This document shows positions 33,658 through 46,384 of a stretch of 64,000 nt of DNA, piece by piece (positions within the stretch are counted from its first letter, which is position 1; each line of letters begins with the position of its first letter). The notes below the pieces were generated by a model. The model saw only the letters and a program-made list of their open reading frames with translations, made no database searches and was not told where the DNA came from. Source of the DNA: Chelydra serpentina (lineage: Eukaryota; Chordata; Testudines; Chelydridae); the NCBI GenBank assembly GCA_037349315.1, contig JBAIAC010000008.1, positions 37,236,001 to 37,300,000 of the forward strand, in the 5' to 3' direction. The translations under genes were made by a program, and so were the position numbers.

Positions 33658-35491
33658 ATATCTCCGTATATTAAAAATACATCAAAGAAGTACCTGACTT
33701 TCACCAATTCGTCTCCTAATTGGAACAACCTAAAAGTCCCAAAATTTTGGCTGGCCGCTCAGGTCAAAAGGGGTAACATTAAGCTGGTGTGAATCCGTTG
33801 ACTTAAAAGGAGTGCCATAGAACCTATCAACTTGAAAAAAATAAGTAATAAAGAGAAATATTAGAATAATTAAAGGGTGTTACAAATGTCAAAGGTGGTT
33901 ACCATATTTTGTCATTTTGCTGATAACCCTCATGTATGAAGTCTCACAAGGCTGAATCTTATCTGTCCTATTTATTATATATGTGAGGCTGCTGAAGGAG
34001 ATTGTGAGATGCATTGGATTACAATGCCACCAGTGTTCTGGTGACACCCAGTGCGTCTTCGCTTTCACTCAGGTGCAGATAGTGCTGAGCTAATGTCTGA
34101 GAGAAACTGGGATCTGGATGAAAAATAGGCTAAGCTCTATCTCGTAAGGCAGAAGCAACCTTAATCAGTGAGTGGAGGCACTTTGGGAACCAATAGGAAT
34201 GTGACAAATTAAGAAGCACTTTTAGCAGTCATATTTCAATCTTCCTGTGTACTTTCTGTTTAGAGCCCATCCCAGTGCTATATCAACATTCTATGTTTCA
34301 GAACAGGCCTCCACAGCTCCATCTTTCCCTCACTGGAAAGTTACTCAAATTATGGTTTATTTTATAGTAGAATTACAACAGGCTCACTTCAGATTAATCA
34401 GTAACACAGAATTTGTTTCCCTTGGGATCATCTTTAAAAGGAATTTCTCTGGACCGAATGTGCAGGACATCTTTACTGGTATTTCTCAGATACAGTGAAA
34501 CCCAGACCCAATATGAGTTCATCTACTATATTTCTTTCCCAAACTTTTTGCTCAGTTCCCAGACGTCCAGTCCTTACATACAATTTATAAGCTCCTTGCT
34601 ACTGTCTCCATTTGAAACCAGCTCAATATTAGAACCTCTGCCACATTTTTTGGCAGATCTGATGTAATTATTGTTATACTTGAGCCACAGTCCATACTAG
34701 GTATGCATTTTAATATCAAATTTTAAATGGCAATATTCCCACTGTCTCTATTTAAGGATCCTCCTGCCATATGCCCATTATCCTTATTTAACCACCTAGT
34801 TTTAAGCAAAATTTGTGGGTTAACCCTCAAGTGTTGCTCTTTTAGTTTGATGTCAGCCAGTTTCCTGAACTGGGTGAGAGGTTTTGCCCCTTAATGTAGA
34901 TACAGTACTCTTGTTTCTCTCTCAATCCGTTCATTTGAGACATAATATTAATTGTTCAAATAAGCCTCCCAGAAAGATTTCCCTTCAAATCTAGTATGCT
35001 TCTGTATTATATGAATAGGGACAGTCTGATCTCTCCCTTCTGGGAGCGTCTGTTCTATTAACTTCAAGAATGGTATGTAGACTTCTGAATTTCCTGCCCA
35101 GGCATTTTTCCAGGCCCTTAAATCCTATCATTAGCAAGTTTCAAGTTGGGTTGGCTCTTGTTCATAAAATGGGAAACTCTATTGTCTATGGTGGTCAACT
35201 GAAGCTCACTTCTCCAGTCAATTTTACCAGATCAGCCTGGGCATAGTGTAACTGTAATCCGATGCCTTCTTGCACAGTTTGACTCTGGCTGGTTCTGCTA
35301 AAGCTGCTTTGCTCTTGTTGTAATGAACAGCTCATGCATCAATAGCAAACCAAGAATTATTTCCTGAAAATTGTTTGGCAAATAATTTCAAATAAATAAA
35401 TTTGAGCCAGATTCTGCCATCCTTACTCAAGTGGAGTCATTCCTTCCTCATGTGGTCCCATTCATTTTAATGGGATTATTTGCTATACAAG
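33658..35491. other. Intron sequence, with one old repeat fragment
   Basis: A degraded GAGCCAGATTCTGCCATCC fold-back fragment lies at 35403..35480. The remaining 1.7 kb shows nothing recognisable. Confidence 0.45.
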
Positions 35492-35678
35492 TATCAGAGG
35501 AGTAGCTGTGTTAGTCTGGATCTGCAGAAGCGACAAAGAATCCTGTGGCACCTTATAGACTAACAGACGTATTAGAGCATAAGCTTTCGTGGGTGAATAC
35601 CCACTTCTTCAGATGCATCTGAAGAAAGCTTATGCTCCAATACGTCTGTTAGTCTATAAGGTGCCACAGGACTCTTTG
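35492..35678. mobile_element. Fold-back element, second copy, Penelope-like (tentative)
   Basis: Same family as 27146..27327, with the same start (ATCAGAGGAGTAGC, TTAGTCTGGATCTGCA) and inverted arms CCTGTGGCACCTTATAGACT / AGTCTATAAGGTGCCACAGG. Flanks CTATACAAG (35483..35491) and TTATGCAAG (35679..35687) match at 7 of 9. Here the left arm keeps the hammerhead-like core on the minus strand, while the right arm reads CTGAAGAAAGC with the stem deleted, the reverse of the situation in the first copy. Confidence 0.68.
35585..35612 (-). ncRNA. Hammerhead-ribozyme-like core, antisense
   Basis: On the minus strand this reads CTGAAGA, one extra A, a 5-bp GTGGG/CCCAC stem closing a six-base loop, then GAAA. 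The layout is the same as at 27249..27276, including the extra A, so the arrangement is a family property and not a chance match. The cleavage-side helix is poor here too. Confidence 0.5.
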
Positions 35679-35687
35679 TTATGCAAG

Positions 35688-36647
35688 GTGCTACTGAAAA
35701 GGCAAAATCCTCAACTGGTGTAAACTGCCATAGCTCCATTCACTTCACCAGCTGAGGATCCGACTCCTGGTGATTAAGAGTGACAGAATCTGGAACTTTG
35801 AGAAGATCTCTTGCTCCCAGAGAGTTTGTGAACAGAAAGAGAAAAAAAAAATCAGAGACTTTATTTGCAATATATTTTTTATCCAGTTCTGGAACATAGA
35901 CCAGACATATTTAAGCTTAACATCCTACTTCATATTTCCACAATGCTAATAATAGGATTTATGATTTTCTTTTCATAGCAATGCACAAATGTGTAATAAA
36001 ACAACTTTGTTTTGTTTAACTGATCATCAGCATACACACTTTTAACATCTTTCTTGTAAATATATTTGTCATTTTTTTATCTGTTGTAAGCAATAGTGAT
36101 ATTAACTAAATAATGATAGCCAGCAATGAGTTGGTCTATCAGTAAATAAAGAAAATGCTTTTTCCAGCCATAGTCTGATTTTGCAGGTGCTACCATATAA
36201 TTCTCCCATTAAGATATGTGGGAGGATGCCACTTAGGTTTCATTGAGATTAATTCCTCCAGAATTTAGTCATATAACATCTATAGACAGTAGTCCAGCAA
36301 ATGGCTTTGCAAATATATTTAATTCACCAGTTGAAAATATTATTAACCCCGTTTTAAATGACATGCCTTTCTTAGAGTCATGCCACTGAAGGAGTTAATA
36401 TCATCGACAGAAAACGGCAGTGCGTCCTTTCCATTTTAACTTGACTGAATGAGTTGCAATACCTGATCGTTGCTGTTAATAACTTCATCTTGTGAAAAAC
36501 ATTTTTCATTGTATTCAGGCTTGTTAGATGGCACATACTAAATAGGAAATCTATTTTTTCTTCATGCTTTGCTAGATAAATATGTTTTAAAAAGTGTGTT
36601 ATTTGTTATATTCCATGGAGTTTTTTTTATAAATTAGCTTCTCCAGA
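35688..36647. other. Intron with an old fold-back repeat fragment
   Basis: 35700..35800 holds a degraded fold-back repeat (AAAATCCTCAACTGGTGTAA and CACCAGCTGAGGATCCG). The rest is AT-rich intron. Confidence 0.45.
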
Positions 36648-36827
36648 AGGGGGGAGGGATAGCTCTGTGGTTTGAGCATTTGCCTGCTAAACCCAGAGTT
36701 GTGAGTTCAATCCTTGAGGGGGCCATTTAGGGATCTGGGGCAAAAATTGGGGATTGGTCCTGCTTTGAGCAGGGGGTTGGACTAGATGACCTCCTAAGGT
36801 CCCTTCCAACCCTGAGATTCTATGATT
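36648..36827 (+). mobile_element. Turtle tRNA-derived SINE
   Basis: The head contains TAGCTCTGTGG and the B-box GAGTTCAATCC; the body is GGGGGCCATTTAGGGATCTG; the tail is GGACTAGATGACCTCCTAAG followed by CCAACCCTGAGATTCTATGA. It is the most CR1-like tail of the four SINE copies in the window. Confidence 0.92.
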
Positions 36828-37700
36828 AACCTGTACATCTGGATTCTGTTACTAATGAAGAGAGCACTAGCCCCCAAACTGCAGATTTCCCGTTGCCTGT
36901 CAGGGCAGTGAAGATAAAGAGACTATACATTTATAGCATGGAAGCTGGCTGGTACTTTCTAGCAGTTTCTTTGTGTTGCCTAGTTTGCAGGACTATAATT
37001 ATAAACTGATTACAACTAGGAAAAATGTCTCAGTTGTTCTCGACCCTGAATAGTAATTACTGTGTTATTGTGTTTCACTCCCATCCCTTTCTGCTGTTCT
37101 TTCTGAACATTACTAGACCTATTTTGGGCTTTACTGTAGCTTTCAGGAAACTGAAATTACAAAATAAGTATAATCTGGCTGACATGTTTACAGTGATGAT
37201 TGTATTGTGAATTACATATTAGTTAGATATCTATATCTAAATGTACATATACATTAGAATTGAGGATGTTAAGTGAGAGAGTCACCAAAACTTCTCTGAG
37301 CTACCCTATTTCTAGGGTTTTTTTTAATTGTATTTGAATTTATTTGAATTTCCATCACTTCTCTTTCTTTCTGTCTCTCTGGGCCTCTGATTTAAAAACA
37401 AACATACGAGAAAATGAAGAAAATATTCCACTGTCTTGCCTTGCAAGAGAAGGCAGTTACTTCATCTCTCCTGAAAATTAGAGTTCTCAATATGACATTC
37501 CAGACATGGTTACAATAGTGCAGTCTGAGAGGTATGAGGACAGATCCACAGCTGGCGTAAAACAGTCCAGGACTATTGACTTCAATACAGCTGGGCTGAT
37601 TTATTCCAGCTGAAGAGCTTTGCCTTGACAAATGCAAGCGTTCAAAGATCATGAATCAGAGCCTCAAAAAAATCTTTCTGTTTTTTATTTTCCCTCTTCT
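36828..37700. other. Intron sequence, no feature seen
   Basis: No repeat or coding homology was recognised in this stretch. Confidence 0.45.
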
Positions 37701-37836
37701 CGCCGAGATGGAGTAATTATGCCGATGGGAGAGCGCTCTTCCGTCGGCATAGTGCATCTTCACCAGACGCACCATAGTGACGCAGCTGCATTGCTGCAGC
37801 TGCACTGATTTAGCACGGTAGTGTAGACTTGTCCCT
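37701..37836. mobile_element. Fragment of a terminal-repeat DNA element
   Basis: GCCGATGGGAGAGCGCTCTT followed by CCGTCGGCATAG is an inverted repeat, and the fragment ends GTAGTGTAGACTTGTCCCT, the complement of a GGGACAAGTCTACACTAC terminus of the same group as 15854. Only one end is visible. Confidence 0.55.
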
Positions 37837-40800
37837 AGTTGTCTTTTTCTCTTACTTTCATTTGTCTGTCTAACGGTTGCCACCTGTATTGCTGAGCCCC
37901 AGGGTCTGTTTTCCAAAGCTGGATTAGCTGTCATGGCTGAGAATACTTTGCTTCTTTCTATCACAGCGGGTGTGGGGCTTAAAGTCAGCATGCTCCTGAT
38001 GCAACAGACAGGAATGAAGAATTCCGGGGCATAGCAGTGGCAGCTGGCCAGTAGACGAAAACAAGCTCAGGATTTCTCTGGTAGCTATAGACAGCTGGAA
38101 TAGGTGATCCTGCAGTGGGAGGTCAGGGAGCAGGACCAAACAGGATGGAAGGCTAGAATGGTGGGAAGTAAAGTGACAGGTGAAAAGAGAAGGTTGGAAA
38201 TGAGACAAAGTTTCACTTGCTAAATTGGAACATGAACTATACAAGGTGACATTTTACTGAGGAGTTCTACAAAAGACTATTAGTAGAAGTAAAATTCATT
38301 ACATGAAAGTGGCAAGAGAAATTCAAAATGAGATCAGGAACAAGCTGAAAGTTGACTTTTAACCAGCTTTTGCTTAGTGTATAGTATCAGAGTGACTGTA
38401 ACAAGCTGTCTTTTCCTTCAGACATAAGCATCAGAAAGTCTAAAGTGGCATGTCCTTTTTCATTTCATTTCTCCACGTATCAGAAAAACCCAGTAGATTG
38501 AAGCTGTCCATAAGCTAAGATTGTATGTTTGCCTCAAGTTTATTGTGATATGTACAAGCCACTAAAGATTAGCCTTTTTGGTTCATACTAGATCTAGAAA
38601 TCATTGATAAAAATACAGCTCCAATCCAGTAATGCACTGCATACTGGTATAGCAGTTTAAAATGGCGCAGCTGGCTATAACTTATTCTACAAGTATTGTT
38701 GGTATCGATATGCAAAATGTAACACTGTGGGTACATTGCATCAAGTGAACGATCGTACTTCATTTAACAGTATTCTGTGTATTGCACTGATTATTATTAT
38801 TTATTATTAATAATGTATTTATTTGTCAAAGACCCCTGTTTTGTTAGGCATTAAACAAACCCAGAACTAAAAGACCGCCCTGCTGCATACATCTGGGTAA
38901 TTTAGTTGGATAACTGGTATCAACACCTGTAAATAACCCAGACTTTTCCCTCTGCCAACCTTGCCCTTCCCCATTCACACTAAAGATAAGGTAAGATTAA
39001 ATAGAAGCCTCTTGTGTCACATTCTAATAGTCACCAAACTCAGCCTCTGGTAGACTGCTTAAAGTAGTTGATCCCAGACCGCAGAGCTCTCTCTCAAGAA
39101 TGCAGTACTGGCAAAGAGCATACCAGTGAGTTGCAATACTGTTTAATTGTAGTAGCAATGCACAAGAGGTGGAAATGCAGTAACAAGGTATAGTGAGGTA
39201 CAGTTTTAAGTGTTCAAATCATGTGTTATTTGAGGACTTGTTGATTAGCCATGATCCTCTTATTCAGCCCTGCCTAATTCAGTGTGTCTCAGACAAATCA
39301 TTCTCAAATTTGCCGCAAGCACTCTACCAGCACATCATCACCATCCCTGAGAAACACCAACTCGCTCTTTCTATCGTAAACTACATTGTTTCTAGATAAT
39401 GACCCTGATTCATCCTCATGGGAACAGAGGGTGCAAATTGACCCTTTGTGCCTGAAAGGGAGAGCTGTGCCAACGAAGGGAATTCTATACCAAGACAGGG
39501 CAGGCAGCAGTGCTAAGGTAGGACAGCTTAAATTTATAGCCAAGGCTCCATAAGAGCTCTGCCAGTGGAAACTGCAGGAGATGCACTGAATCAGCACATC
39601 TCCTGCTTGCCCTAGCCCTAAACCTTTCCCAGTCAGCTCTGATCACTTTCTGAGCAGTGTTAGCTGGCTCCAGGCCCTTTGGCAGAGCAGCATTTGTGGG
39701 TGGTTTGCACCAATATGCACCCATCTGAGCAAAATTTATTCCACCAGAGGCATGCAGTCTGTGGCACTGAATCAAGTCCATTAGATTTAAGCCAAAAGTA
39801 TAACTTTAAATAGAGATGAAAAAAATAACTCTAATTAAGGCTGCAGAGAAATTACAGATTTTCAGTCTCTGAATATTCACATGTCAAAAACGGCCTATTT
39901 CAAAGTTTTTTGTGAATTTAATTTGGATTGGAGATGAGTAATATTGCTCCATTTCCAGCAAAGCAGATGCATTTATTTTTGCTGCAATAAAGGATGAAAG
40001 CATACCCTGGAATCATTCACAGCTTTTGTTACAAAGTTTCCCATTTTGGCCTTCAAAAATTGCCTTCCTTTTTATGGAAAGTTGCCAAAAAAAAACCTCT
40101 CAGGTGAAAAGGTAGAATATTTCAATTTTCACAAAACTGTAGAGTTTTTTTTATTTTTATTTTTTATTAGTTGCAACAGTGCTGCTGATTTTTTTCACTA
40201 AAGCTCCAGTTTTTATAAAATATGAAGGTCCTAGAATCAGGAGTGGGAAGAGTCTGGTGCATAGAAGAGTAGTCTTATAATTGTGTTTATCAGTGTTTCT
40301 AAAGTATTGTAAATAAATATTTGTAATATAATAATTTTTAGAATTAAGTTACCAACACCAAATGTTTCTGTTTGTCTCCTGACAAGCACCCATCCTTCCT
40401 ACTCCCATGTTCGGCCAGAGAAACCCTGGAGGGGAGAAGGGGGACCAAAAGGGACAGTTTGCCCAGGTTCCCCATTTGAGAAGGCCCCCAAGCATGTGGA
40501 ATTTGAGTTAATGGCTTTGCAACCTGGTGCAGAATCACTCAGGTTAAACCCAGCCACCCCTCTGTCGACCTGAGTGGCGCTGTGCTTGGTCACAACGCCA
40601 CTCACTCAAATGTAGCCTAGCTATCCCTCTATCAACAGAGGAGTGGCTGGGCCAAACCTGTGTGGCATTGCAATGCTGGAGCAGGGAGCCAGGCCCAGCC
40701 CTGTCGGAAAGGAGGTGCTGCTGCGGGGTGAGTGTGGGACAGATTCACTTTCCAACGCCAACCAATCCCTGAGTCTTTCATTGCTATGGCAATCTTTTGG

Positions 40801-41440
40801 GAAGGCTAAGGAGTCTCAGTTTCAGATTTGCCCGAATCCTCCAAAACCTCTTTGTGGCCCTGCTTGCAGCTGACCATTTCTTCTTCATCCTCCCTTTGCT
40901 TCCTCCTGACAAAAGTTCCTTTAATACTCAAGTGCTTACTTCTCTCACTGCCATTTCTTTCCTGCCAATTTGCTGAATGCAGCCGTTTGACTGGTGCCGT
41001 TCTCTTGGAGACCAGGTACCTTTATATAGGCTAAGCATTTATTTTAAGACAGATCAGTGACCAAATTTAGTTGTATAACCAGAGTGAGATGCTATTTTGT
41101 TCTATTTTGGCTCTTTTATTGCAATTTTTGCTGAGATCTTTTGTAATAAGTTGCATTAACCTCAAGCCATTGTCTCCATAACAATAATGTGCAGTCCTGA
41201 AAGTCAATACAAATGCTACGGACACTATTTTCTCATGGTAACCACACAATTAGTGTGTGTAACTATACATGTGTATACACCATGGTCTCCTTTTGGATTT
41301 GAATCTCTGTCCTATTATGCGAAGGAAGCAGACATCAATACACAGTAATACAGCACAGCTGTATACAATGAAGAAAAAAGAAAAAAACCTTAAAAACCAT
41401 TGTGGTGAACAGAATAAGAGAATTAAATTAGTGCTCCCTC
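37837..41440. other. Long intron stretch, little recognisable
   Basis: A short ATT-rich tract lies near 38788..38825. No coding homology or classifiable repeat was seen in the remaining 3.5 kb. Confidence 0.45.
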
Positions 41441-41711
41441 AAGCTCTCCCAGTAGTTAGAGCACTCCACTAGGATGTGGGAGTCTATGGTTCAAGTTCCC
41501 CCTCCACCTGAGGGGGAAAAGGGATTTGTACAAGGCTTTGCTATCACTCAGGTGAGTTCCCGAACCATTGGAGCTATGGGATATTCTAATGTGGGACTTT
41601 TTCAGTTTCTCCTGTTTAAGATTTTGCACTGTGTGACTAGGTAGCTTGGGAATTAGAGCACTCACCTGGGAAATGGGAGAGGCAGCATCCAGCCCCCTGC
41701 TCAACTGAGAG
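41441..41711. repeat. Fold-back tRNA-like repeat
   Basis: A tRNA-like head reads AGTAGTTAGAGCACTCCACT, then GTGGGAGTCTATGGTTCAAG with a B-box-like GGTTCAAG. It is followed by an inverted partial copy (CAGGTGAGTTCCCGAACCAT, 41547..41566) and another direct copy (GGAATTAGAGCACTCACCTG). Related arrangements occur at 59650..59960 and 63335..63640. It looks like a repeat built from tRNA-like units in both orientations. Confidence 0.55.
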
Positions 41712-43744
41712 GAGGGTTTATGAATCCCAATGGGGCCTGATTCTGGGATTTAGGTGCCTAGCTCCTACTGTAGGCACCTAAATCCCAGTATCTTAGCTAG
41801 ATATCTACAAAGGGAATGATCATTGTGAAGCTTTGCCATATCTGTTCAAGGTGAACAATATTTATGTACATTTTGTGCCTAAAATAGGGAGAAACTACAA
41901 GGAGTCTGGCATAACTTATTTCAGTCACAGTGAGAAATGGACCCAAAGCTACTGAGTAGTTGGTGGAAGGGCACCAGATTTATAGTGAATTACTGTTAGT
42001 TCGGGTGGGACTTAGCATTAAAGCCCACCTGAATCTTCTGTGTAGAGTCTCTGCAAAACATAGAATTGCCTCAGCCAGGTGTAGTCTACTTCTCTAGGGT
42101 TTACCAGCCAGACTAAAGAGTGTGCCTAACCCACACAATCCCACAACCAGTGCCATTACTGTAGCCAAATGCTGCAATGTTCTTTGGTGAACTCTCTCTA
42201 CATTTAATCCTTTCTCTGGGGTCTTTTCATCAACTTCTCTTGCTCCTGGGCAGTGTTAGTAAATTAGTTGAGTAAAGCAGGTTTACTTTCTTGCTTTTTT
42301 TCTGTTGTTTGCTCTAAAATGGGAAAAAAGAGTTTTGAGATATTATTAATTAAGGCAGAATCTATTTTTAGATTGTCACAATTCAAGAACTCCTCGGTCA
42401 TTTCACTTAATCTTTGGTTAAAAAAAATTACCTCACTCCCATGCCAAACCTACCAATTTTGAGACCAATATTCCTTTTTTGGTAGCTATTAGGGAAGGGA
42501 GATTCAACTTGAGGCTTATAATAGAAACTCAGTTACAGCAACCTAAGTACAGAGTGATTGTTGCTACTCCATAATATTCTTAAATATGACAGTTGTGAAA
42601 CTTGATTCAGTTTTTATTGAAATTTATAACCCTGGGTTGAACTTTTATGTTCCTAGAAGTTGCAGCAGTGATAACTGGAGGGCTAAAGAACTGTAGCACC
42701 ATGATAATATAGATCCACATCAGTCATATTAATTCAATGTGCATTAAGCCCTGGAATAAAGAAAGAATGAAAGAGGCCATGAATCATTAACACTCTTCTA
42801 AATGTCCTGTGATATAAAATCTGCAAGACCAAGGCCCTTAATCAGAATGGAGATACAAATCTCTGATTTAAGTCTCTTTTTTCTAGCTGAGGAATGGAGG
42901 AAACAAGATGCGATTCGGTGGTGTTTAAGTGATTATGTAAATAGTTAAGAAAGCTGCAAAGGGCATGGATTGAATTACAAATACAATTTCACCAAATTTG
43001 ATGATCGTTAGCTCTCTGGCATAATAACTGGATAAAAACTGTAAATACTCTCTATGGTGTCAGATTTATTTTAGTGCTATGACTCCCTCCCGTGTAATCC
43101 AACTTCTTCTTTACTTTATTACCCACTCTGCAGTGTCTCCTATGACTTCTGTACAAATTTTTGGAGTGAATACTGTATGTTGTATCAGGCACAAAGTACA
43201 GTATTTCCTACCCTAGAAGTGAACAGTAGAAATATCTTGATAAACTCCAGGGGCACATTCCTTTTGTGAGGAATCTATTGGAGGTATCTTTAGCACTATG
43301 CCTGTAGCTCAATAGCTACAATGTATTGATAACACGTACATTTCCATTATTACCAGTTTTATGCACAGGGAAAACTTCTGCTGTTCTTACTCTCAATGAG
43401 TAAATAGTACTTTACTCCATGGGAAGTTTCCTTGAAGAAAACAAACTGCTGACTACTAATCAATGTGAATAAGAGTGGCATACTCTGACCCACTGTAATT
43501 TCAACAACAGACAATTTATGTGTAATGCACTTCATAGATTGATTTACAATTGTTCATGCTCAAGACATTGTACAAACAGATATTGTGATGACAGACTATT
43601 ATTTGAGCACATTTATTATTACTAGAAATAGCATATGTATCATAGTGAATTTCCAATTTACAGATCACTCTTCTTCACTGCATTTCAGAAGTTGGTAGGA
43701 TATGATAGATGCAAGGGTTTCAGAACACACCAAGGGTTATATTC
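41712..43744. other. Intron sequence, short old repeat at the start
   Basis: 41745..41800 contains ATTTAGGTGCCTAGCTCC and GTAGGCACCTAAATCCCAG, a small inverted repeat of the old GGTGCCTAA family. Nothing else was recognised. Confidence 0.45.
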
Positions 43745-44320
43745 TTGTTTATTATGATTAAGGCTAATTTTTTTTCCTGTGACTTAGTAAAAGTCATGAA
43801 CAGGTCATGGGCAATAAACAAAACTTCATGGAGCCCGTGACTTGTCTGTTACTTTACTAAAAATAACCAGGGGCCAGGCTAGGTTGGGGGAAGGAATGGA
43901 GTCCCATGAAGCGGGGGACTGACAAGCCGAGCCTCTCGCCATGGCAGGGGGCACAGCACTGACTCCAGTGGCCGCAGCGGGGTTTGCAGTCACGGGGGAG
44001 AGACAGCCCTTGCTCCAGAGCTGGCCCATCTGTGGGACAGGGGTGAGTGGCCACAGGGATGCCACAGGGCTGGAGTGCATGTCCCCGGCTGTATCCTGCC
44101 AAGCCTGTGACACTGCAGGGCTGGGATGCGCGGCCCCGGCTGCAGTCCCGCCGAGCCCAAGACGCCACGGCCCTGGCTGTAGCCCCCGCCAAGCCTGGGA
44201 CAATGCCAGGTAGGGGTGCACGGTCCCAGCTGTAGCCCCTGGTGGAAGCCATGGGGATGAGGCGCGCAGTCCCAGCTGCATCCTCCGCCAAGCCTGGGAA
44301 ACTGCGGGACTGGGGCGTAC
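43745..44320. repeat. Interspersed repeat with an internal ~50-base minisatellite
   Basis: It starts near 43757 with TTAAGGCTAATTTT and contains AAAAGTCATGAACAGGTCAT and CCCGTGACTTGTCTGTTAC, an imperfect inverted pair. From about 44040 a GC-rich unit of about 50 bases (phrases CAGGGCTGGAGTGCATG, CCCCGGCTG, GCCAAGCCTGGGACA) repeats four to five times. Open frames up to 151 codons on both strands follow from the repeat. Probably a nonautonomous DNA element; termini were not confirmed. Confidence 0.55.
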
Positions 44321-46142
44321 AGCTTTTTGTCCTGATTCAGAATAGGGAAAATGTTTGAAATCTCAAAAATGTGCACAGGATGGGAAAACCATTTCCTGCC
44401 CTGCTCTACTGTGAAGTGTTCTCATAGTCTATTATTTGGTGGACTAGCACAAGCAGGCACAATCCCTAAAAAAAAAAGTTACAGCAGACACAAGTTCATT
44501 AAATCAAAGAACTGCATCTATTGATTGATGGAGAATACTCAGTCCATTCTGCTTGCACTGCTGTTACTTTCCCAACTTTCCCTCTCAACAAGTCAGGAAA
44601 AAACAAATTCAACCCTTAACTTCCTCTCAGAATTGCTTCTTATCTGGCATCCTTCCTGTGTGAAGGAGCGAGCACTCTTAGAGACTGTGAACTTAGTCAC
44701 CCACTCAGCCAACATACTAAGTCTGTTACGATATATTCCATTAGAAAAAACAACACAATTATCATCACCTTAATATCTGAACAACTTAATATGCTAGCCT
44801 ACATTATATTATTTCATCCAAGATGCATTTACTTTGTTGTCTATATGAAGATAAAGTTCTGCAGTCCTCTTGAGTTCTATGGGAATTTTGCCTGAATATA
44901 CAGTGCAAGATCACAAATTGTAGAGCTCGTTAATTAAATAATTAAACAATTCTACTGCAAGGTTTATAGTATTGTATTCTTTCATCAAGGCTCTATTATA
45001 TGTAGAAAGATGCCGTGTAGACCTTAGTTTCTAGCTATAAATGAAAATGTTGCAACTTGATACCCATGGCTTAATAAAAACAGTGTTTGATAATAATGAC
45101 TACAAAAGGTGTGACTTTTTTGTGGGTGGTTGCCATATCTATAGCATTGACGATATGCACCATTTTACAGCTATACATTAACATTTACTTTGGGAAGTAC
45201 AGCATAATCAAATTTTACAGCCAATTAAGTTGATGAGTCACTGTCATCTTTGTAAATTACTGTTTTAGATGTTTGAGAATGCTAGAAAGAGAAAACTGGT
45301 GAAAATCTCAAGAAGAATGACCTGCACATAAACCTGATTTGCAATTTTCCTCTTGCACTTAATTATGGAAAGCATAGATCTTTGGTGTAAAATATTTGGT
45401 TTAAGAGCTCCTTGCTAAAGGTCTTTAGCATCTTTAAAACAGAGTAATCCCGTTATGTCATTCTCCCACCTTTTAATTAAGAAAACACATACAGTACTAC
45501 TAAAATAATAAAACTGTTTCTAAATTTATGGTGGTAAAGTGATTTATGACCACATATTTATGAGGAACAAAAATAAAAGATTATAGCAAATAGGGGCTGT
45601 CTATATAAATCCCATGTGCACTGATGAGAAACTAGATCTCTGAATAATGACCATTCATAATCTAAGATAGGGGAATTGGACTACATATTTTTCTTTAATT
45701 GTTTAGCAAAAAGAAAGTTTGGTGTTTTGCACATTTGTGCCATTGATTTAGTTGCATAAATGTTTGTGAATTTCAATGTTTTATGCCCTAATATTTATTG
45801 CTAGAGCATAAATTTTAAATCTGCATGCTTGAGTATAGAAAAGCTTGTAAACTCATCCAGTCAGAGAACAGGCGCAGTACCATGTGATTTGCCCTTCCAA
45901 TCTTTGTTTACGTGATGTATCTTTACAACTGAAAAGAAAAGGATTCAACACAGAGATATGGCTGGTCTGAGAGACCTTATGCTCAATATATTAACAGACC
46001 TAAATAATATACTTGTTTTCTTTAAGGTAAATGGAACAAAATAGATATTTTCAGGAAATGTTTTTCTGTTTAGAAAATTGAAAATAGTGGGCAAAATAAG
46101 TGGAAAGAAACCAATGATGCAGGAAGTAACCTTCGTTGTTTT
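44321..46142. other. Intron sequence, no feature seen
   Basis: AT-rich intron. The 82-codon frame at 44525..44773 has no motif I recognise and no splice context that would argue for an exon. Confidence 0.45.
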
Positions 46143-46317
46143 GAATCATAGAATATCAGGGTTGGAAGGGACCTTAGGAGGTCATCTAGTCCAACCCCCT
46201 GCTCAAAGCAGGACCAATCCCCAATTTTTGCCCCAGATTCCTAAATGGCCCCCTCAAGGATTGAATTAACAACCCTTGGCTTAGTAGGCCAATGCTCAAA
46301 CCACTGAGCTATCCCTT
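46143..46317 (-). mobile_element. Turtle tRNA-derived SINE, antisense
   Basis: The + strand begins with the reversed CR1-type tail GAATCATAGAATATCAGGG, GGTCATCTAGTCC, then the body complement AAATGGCCCCCTCAAGGATT, and ends with the head complement CCACTGAGCTATCCC. The B-box region is slightly mutated (GGATTGAATTAAC on the + strand). Full length. Confidence 0.91.
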
Positions 46318-46384
46318 TTGAAAACTGTCTTGAAAGAATTTGAATGGAATGTTGGCTGACTGAATATGTGGGTAATTAACAGAT

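Noticed and set aside
43826..44376. Overlapping frames up to 151 codons
   Set aside because: They follow a GC-rich tandem repeat on both strands; no coding signature.
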